DNA of 9,609 bases from NCBI GenBank assembly GCA_937910825.1, contig CALEMO010000095.1, positions 1 through 9,609 on the forward strand, in the 5' to 3' direction. Below are positions 5,796-9,609 of this stretch, piece by piece. The DNA is from an uncultured Solirubrobacterales bacterium (lineage in GTDB: Bacteria; Actinomycetota; Thermoleophilia; Solirubrobacterales; 70-9). Numbering within the stretch: the first letter of the stretch is position 1; each line of letters starts with the position of its first letter. The translations under genes and the position numbers were made by a program. The notes under the pieces were generated by a model, which was not told where the DNA came from, made no database searches, and saw only the letters and a program-made list of their open reading frames with translations.

Positions 5796-7742
5796 TCAGC
5801 CTTCCGCCATCTTCTGTTCAGCGCGAATCACATGCATCACGGCGTTGATCAGGGCAAGGTGTGTGAAGGCCTGAGGGAAGTTTCCGAGGTGACGCCCCGA
5901 ACGCGGGTCTATCTCTTCGGCGTAGAGCTGCAGGGAGCTGGCGTAGCCGAGCAGCCTTTCGCAAAGCTGGCGGGCCCGGTCAAGCTCCCCGATCTCCACC
6001 AGCGCGCTGACCAGCCAGAAAGAGCAGATCGTAAAGCTGCCTTCCTCGCCGTCGAGGCCGTCGTCGGTCTCATCAACCCGGTATCGCAATACCAGGCCGT
6101 CTTCGGTCAGTTCATCGGCGATTGCCAGCACAGTGGCCCTGATCCGCGGGTCGTCGGCCGGCAGGAACCTCAGCAAAGGCAGCAGCAGGCAGGAAGCATC
6201 GAGAGCATCGGTGTCGTAGTGCTGGGTGAAGACCCCGCGATCGTCCACCGCGTTTTCGCAGATGTCGTTTTGGATTGCATCTGCAGCCACCTGCCAATCT
6301 TCCGCGAGGGCTTGGTCCTCCCGAAGCCGGGCGAGTCGTGTGCCACGGTCGAGGGCCACCCAGCACATGACCTTCGATGAGGTGAAGTGCTGCGACTCGC
6401 CGCGTACCTCCCAGATTCCCTGGTCCTTGCCTTGCCAGTTATCGAGCGCCGCGTCCACCTGTTTTTTCAGGATCGGCCAGATCTCCTCCGGCAAACCATC
6501 CCGGGACTTCGTATGGAGGTAGAACGAGTCGAGCACCGCGCCCCAGACATCGTGCTGCTGCTGGTTGTAGGCGCCGTTGCCGATTCGCACCGGGGAGGCC
6601 CCTTTATAACCGTGCAGGTGGTGGAGGATGTCTTCGGTCAGTTTCTTTTCGCCGGCGACTCCGTACATGATCTGGAGATCATCTTTGCCCCGGGCGACAT
6701 CGGCGATGAAATAGAAGTAGTCGTTCGCTTCCCAGTCGAAGCCGAGCGTATAGAGCGCCCATAGGGTGAAAGTAGAATCGCGGATCCACGAATACCGGTA
6801 GTCCCAGTTGCGCTCGCCTTTGGGGGTTTCCGGAAGTGATGTCGTGGCGGCAGCGATCAGGGCGCCTGTCGGCGAAAAGGTCAGGCCCTTGAGGGTCAGG
6901 GCGGAGCGCTCGAGGTAGCTGCGCCAGGGGTGGTCCGGAAAGGTCCCGCGGGCAAGCCAGTTCTGCCAGTGGTGGGCGGTCCAGACGAGGCGGTCGTGAG
7001 CCTCGTCGTAATCCCGCGGTGCCTCATGCTCGCTCCAGGAGAGCGCGGCGAAGCGCACATCACCTTCCTTGAGCAGGGTACGCGCCGTGGTCCGCGGTCC
7101 TTCGAATCCGAGGTTCAGGTCGCTGGTCAGGCGTAGTTTTACGTCACAGCCTTCGGCGGTCGCGATGCCCTCGTGATAGGCGTCGCCGGCGTATTGCCAA
7201 CTGGCCTGCTTGCGCCCGTAGTCGAAGACTGGTTTGCAGTCCATCACCAATTGAACCTCGCCGTGAACGCATCGGACCATGCGCAGCAGGACATGGTCAG
7301 CGTCGTAGTCGGTCGGCGCCCGGCGGTGCGTATTCGAGCGATCACGGTCGTGGTGCCAGGGTCCGATCAGCAGGACGTCACGCACTATGATCCAGCCGTC
7401 ACCCGTTCCCCAGCTGGTTTCGAGAACCATCGTGCCGGGCAGATAGCGACGGTGGGTCGGCACGTTGATGTCAGCCGGGCCCAGACGGAAGTTGCCGGCG
7501 CTTCGATCGAGGATCGATCCAAAGACACTCGGCGAGTCAAAGCGGGGCAGGCAGAGCCATTCGACGTTTCCGCTGGGAGCGACCAGAGCGGAGACCTCTC
7601 CGTCTGAAAGAAAGCCGTAGTCGGCGATCGGCGGGTACGGCGAGACACCGTGGGCGGATTCGTAGATCGCGACCTGGGATTCCCAGGACGAGCCGGCAGG
7701 GGAGTTCCGCCCGGGATTGGGCCTGAAATCACCGTTACTCAT
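5796..7742 (-). CDS. Glycoside hydrolase family 15 (glucoamylase/trehalase type)
   Basis: With ATG at 7742 the protein has 648 residues, near the usual length of bacterial and archaeal GH15 enzymes. These invert the anomeric carbon while releasing glucose from alpha-glucans or trehalose. The N-terminal beta-rich domain starts at PPIADYGFLSDGEVSALV (about 37-54) and WLCLPRFDSPSVFG (62-75). The (alpha/alpha)6 barrel carries GERNWDYRYSWIRDSTF (309-325), PVRIGNGA (384-391), GIWEVRG (442-448) and YAEEIDPRSGRHLGNFPQAFTH (607-628). By analogy the general acid is E445 and the base E609 or E610. The first 35 residues are not conserved-looking. There is no signal peptide, so it is cytoplasmic and may act on trehalose or storage glucan; the motifs do not decide which. 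An in-frame GTG at 7793 would add 17 residues, but they are Arg-rich and overlap an inverted repeat. Confidence 0.93.
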   Translation of the reverse strand: MSNGDFRPNPGRNSPAGSSWESQVAIYESAHGVSPYPPIADYGFLSDGEVSALVAPSGNVEWLCLPRFDSPSVFGSILDRSAGNFRLGPADINVPTHRRYLPGTMVLETSWGTGDGWIIVRDVLLIGPWHHDRDRSNTHRRAPTDYDADHVLLRMVRCVHGEVQLVMDCKPVFDYGRKQASWQYAGDAYHEGIATAEGCDVKLRLTSDLNLGFEGPRTTARTLLKEGDVRFAALSWSEHEAPRDYDEAHDRLVWTAHHWQNWLARGTFPDHPWRSYLERSALTLKGLTFSPTGALIAAATTSLPETPKGERNWDYRYSWIRDSTFTLWALYTLGFDWEANDYFYFIADVARGKDDLQIMYGVAGEKKLTEDILHHLHGYKGASPVRIGNGAYNQQQHDVWGAVLDSFYLHTKSRDGLPEEIWPILKKQVDAALDNWQGKDQGIWEVRGESQHFTSSKVMCWVALDRGTRLARLREDQALAEDWQVAADAIQNDICENAVDDRGVFTQHYDTDALDASCLLLPLLRFLPADDPRIRATVLAIADELTEDGLVLRYRVDETDDGLDGEEGSFTICSFWLVSALVEIGELDRARQLCERLLGYASSLQLYAEEIDPRSGRHLGNFPQAFTHLALINAVMHVIRAEQKMAEG

Positions 7743-7758
7743 ACGGCTCTGTCTTTCG

Positions 7759-7793
7759 GTTCGAACGCGAACACAGGGTGGCAATCCTGCCAC
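7759..7793. repeat. Two adjacent inverted repeats between divergent GH15 and ABC-F genes
   Basis: GTTCG-AACG-CGAAC (7759-7772) and GTGGCA-ATCC-TGCCAC (7778-7793) are both perfect and lie 5 bp apart in the 118-bp divergent region. They are upstream of the GH15 ATG at 7742. They may be operator sites for a sugar-responsive regulator, or hairpins in the GH15 leader. No regulator gene is in the window, so the function is inference. Confidence 0.4.
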
Positions 7794-7826
7794 AACGCTC
7801 TACGCTGCTCCCGTCGGCAGGCGCCT

Positions 7827-7855
7827 TTGCACATCAACTTGGCAGACTGGTTGAT
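7827..7855 (+). promoter_or_regulatory. Putative promoter for a leaderless ABC-F mRNA
   Basis: TTGCAC (7827-7832) is followed after 17 bp by GTTGAT (7850-7855). The ATG at 7861 begins 6 bases after the -10 element, where transcription would start. There is no Shine-Dalgarno sequence before the ATG and an in-frame TGA sits at 7852-7854. Leaderless mRNAs are common in actinobacteria, so the arrangement is plausible, but the -10 match is weak. Confidence 0.4.
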
Positions 7856-7860
7856 TCCCT

Positions 7861-9609
7861 ATGGCCGTAGCTACCGCATCAAGCATCGGAATCCACCTCG
7901 GTGGTGAACCGCTTTTCTCCGACGTCTCCTTCAAGTTGACGAGGAAAGAACGCATGACGCTTTCGGGACGCAATGGTGCCGGCAAGTCAACCCTGCTGAG
8001 AATCCTGGCGAATGAGCTGAAAAATGATTCCGGCAGCTTGAGTCTGGCCCGGGGAACCAAGGTCGCCCTGCATGACCAGCGCCCGCCGCGCCAATCCGAA
8101 CTTTCACTCCAGGAGTACGTATTCAGCGGACGTTCGGAGATTCTCGACACCGAAGCTGAACTCGAGGAACTGGAAAAGCGCATGTCGGCCGGCGACCACG
8201 AAGAGGCGACGATGGTGGCCTATTCAAAAGCCCAGCAGCGGCTCGAACTTTCCGGTGGATACCGCTGGCGGGACGATGTTCTGTCAGTGCTTCGCGGCCT
8301 GGGCTTCGAGGATGCCCAGTTCGACAGGAACCTGCTCAAATTTTCAGGTGGTGAACTGACCAGGGCTTCGCTGGCACGCGCCTTGGCGGCAAACGCCGAC
8401 CTGCTGCTGCTTGATGAGCCGACTAACCACCTCGACATCCCGACCCTTGAGTGGCTGGAGGGATATCTCAAGGAGCTCAACGCCGCCGTGGTCCTGGTGG
8501 CCCATGACCGCTGGTTCCTTGAGTCGGTCGGAACGTCGGTGCTCGAACTTGAAGCCGGCCGGTCGAGATTCTTCAAGGGACCCTGGCACGCCTGGCGCAA
8601 AGAGCATGCCGCCCGGCAGGTTGCCCTCGGAAAGGCGATCGAGAAGCAACAGGTCGAGATCGCCCGGATGGAAACTTTCGTGGAAAGGTTCCGGTACAAG
8701 GCCAGCAAGGCGAAACAGGCTCAGTCGAAGGTCAAGAAGATCGACCGGATCAAGAGCAATGCGCATTCTTTCGACCCCGAAGACAAACGCCGGCTTCAGT
8801 TCGAGTTTCCCCAGCCGGAGCGTGCCAGCCGGGTCGTCTTGAAGCTGGTCAACGGAAAGGTCGAAGTACCGGGCCGGGTGCTGCTCGAGGACGCGAACCT
8901 GCTGATCGAAAGGGACGAGCACGTGGTCCTGGTCGGCGCCAATGGGTCCGGCAAGACGACCCTGATGAAAACGCTGGCCGGCCAGACGCGTCCGGCCGCA
9001 GGCAGTGTCCGCCTCGGCCACAACGCCCAGGTGGGGTATCTCTCCCAGCATGCCGATAGTGCCGCCGGGGAAGGCAGTGTCCTCGATGCCGCGAGCCGGG
9101 AGACCGGCCTCAACGGACAGAAAGTACGTGACCTGCTTGGTGCCTTCCTGTTTTCGGGAAACGACGTGAACAAGTCACTAGGCGATATATCCGGTGGCGA
9201 GCAGAGACGGTTGTCACTGGCGATCCTGGTCGCCTCCGGAGCTAACGTGCTGATGCTGGACGAGCCGACCAACCACCTTGACATCGAAAGCCGGGAAGCC
9301 CTGGAGGATGCGCTTTCTGCGTTCACCGGCGCCCTGATCCTTATTTCTCACGACCGGGCACTGCTCGAGGCGGTCGGCAGTCGCACGCTGGTGGTCGAAG
9401 GCGGAGAGCTTCAAAGCCACTCGACGGGCTGGGCCGAATACCAGCATGACCGGGACCTGGAAGTTGAAGAAGCTGAATCGCGCCCGGCGCAGGAGAGCAG
9501 CAAGCAGAGTAATAACGCAAAGCGGGGCGGATCGCCGGCCAAGGAAAGTGCCCGGGTCGAGCGGCGGGTGAAGAGTCTTGAGCAGAAGATCGAAAAGGCC
9601 GAGGCAGAG
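7861..9609 (+). CDS. ABC-F family ATPase, 3' end beyond the window
   Basis: The frame is open from ATG 7861 to the last base (583 codons) with no stop, so it is truncated at the window edge. Two ABC domains are fused without membrane segments, as in ABC-F proteins, which bind the ribosomal E site and affect translation or antibiotic resistance. Domain 1: Walker A GRNGAGKST (36-44), signature FSGGE (161-165), Walker B LLLLDEPTNHLD (181-192), AHDR (214-217). Domain 2: Walker A GANGSGKTT (359-367), signature ISGGE (443-447), Walker B VLMLDEPTNHLD (463-474), SHDR (496-499). The charged linker at about 240-325 is the ribosome-contacting PtIM region. A Ser/Lys/Glu-rich tail begins near 530 and turns into a KSLEQKIEK coiled coil like the C-terminal extension of Uup. 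The subfamily is not certain. The gene is divergent from GH15 and starts after an in-frame TGA at 7852. Confidence 0.95.
   Translation, partial: MAVATASSIGIHLGGEPLFSDVSFKLTRKERMTLSGRNGAGKSTLLRILANELKNDSGSLSLARGTKVALHDQRPPRQSELSLQEYVFSGRSEILDTEAELEELEKRMSAGDHEEATMVAYSKAQQRLELSGGYRWRDDVLSVLRGLGFEDAQFDRNLLKFSGGELTRASLARALAANADLLLLDEPTNHLDIPTLEWLEGYLKELNAAVVLVAHDRWFLESVGTSVLELEAGRSRFFKGPWHAWRKEHAARQVALGKAIEKQQVEIARMETFVERFRYKASKAKQAQSKVKKIDRIKSNAHSFDPEDKRRLQFEFPQPERASRVVLKLVNGKVEVPGRVLLEDANLLIERDEHVVLVGANGSGKTTLMKTLAGQTRPAAGSVRLGHNAQVGYLSQHADSAAGEGSVLDAASRETGLNGQKVRDLLGAFLFSGNDVNKSLGDISGGEQRRLSLAILVASGANVLMLDEPTNHLDIESREALEDALSAFTGALILISHDRALLEAVGSRTLVVEGGELQSHSTGWAEYQHDRDLEVEEAESRPAQESSKQSNNAKRGGSPAKESARVERRVKSLEQKIEKAEAE

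Noticed and set aside
5727..6380. 217-codon plus-strand frame over the end of the GH15 gene
   Set aside because: It is antisense to the conserved GH15 catalytic barrel and has no recognisable motif.
8344..9051. 235-codon minus-strand frame inside the ABC-F gene
   Set aside because: It is antisense to Walker B and signature motifs of the ABC-F protein; a shadow of codon bias.

Overview
The window looks like a piece of a GC-rich actinobacterial chromosome. The best guess is a deep-branching actinobacterium such as class Thermoleophilia (Solirubrobacter-like). The grounds are high GC, an rnr-smpB pair with ssrA close by, a tmRNA tag ending FALAA, a tmRNA gene that does not encode its 3' CCA, and apparently leaderless starts. 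The lineage is inferred from these traits; no database search was possible.

Left part (1-3764): a ribosome-rescue neighbourhood. The 3' end of an RNase R-like gene is followed after 12 bp by a complete smpB. Next comes a 631-residue, Ala/Pro-rich membrane protein ending in a ComEA-like helix-hairpin-helix (HhH) domain. On the opposite strand lie a metallophosphoesterase and a probable 32-codon gene just upstream of it. These are divergent from a complete ssrA (tmRNA) gene with a near-consensus promoter, a recognisable first pseudoknot, the tag reading frame ADHEFALAA and a tRNA-Ala-like end with the G3-U70 wobble pair. RNase R, SmpB and tmRNA are the three main parts of trans-translation, so this cluster is functionally coherent. 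The HhH protein and the phosphoesterase are passengers of unknown relation to it.

Middle part (3765-5795): a perfect 12-bp hairpin separates ssrA from a convergent SLC13/DASS-type anion permease that carries two TrkA-C-like domains in its central loop. The permease has an AT-rich upstream region with inverted repeats.

Right part (5796-9609): a glycoside hydrolase family 15 enzyme (glucoamylase or trehalase type) lies on the minus strand. It is divergent from an ABC-F ATPase, the kind of protein that acts on ribosomes, which runs off the right end. Their short shared upstream region holds two adjacent perfect inverted repeats and a promoter placed so that the ABC-F mRNA would be leaderless.

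Most of the window is conserved housekeeping or metabolic sequence. I see no phage, IS element, CRISPR array or defence island. The most unusual items are the inside-out topology of the HhH protein, the overlapping divergent promoters at ssrA, and the small ORF coupled to the phosphoesterase.
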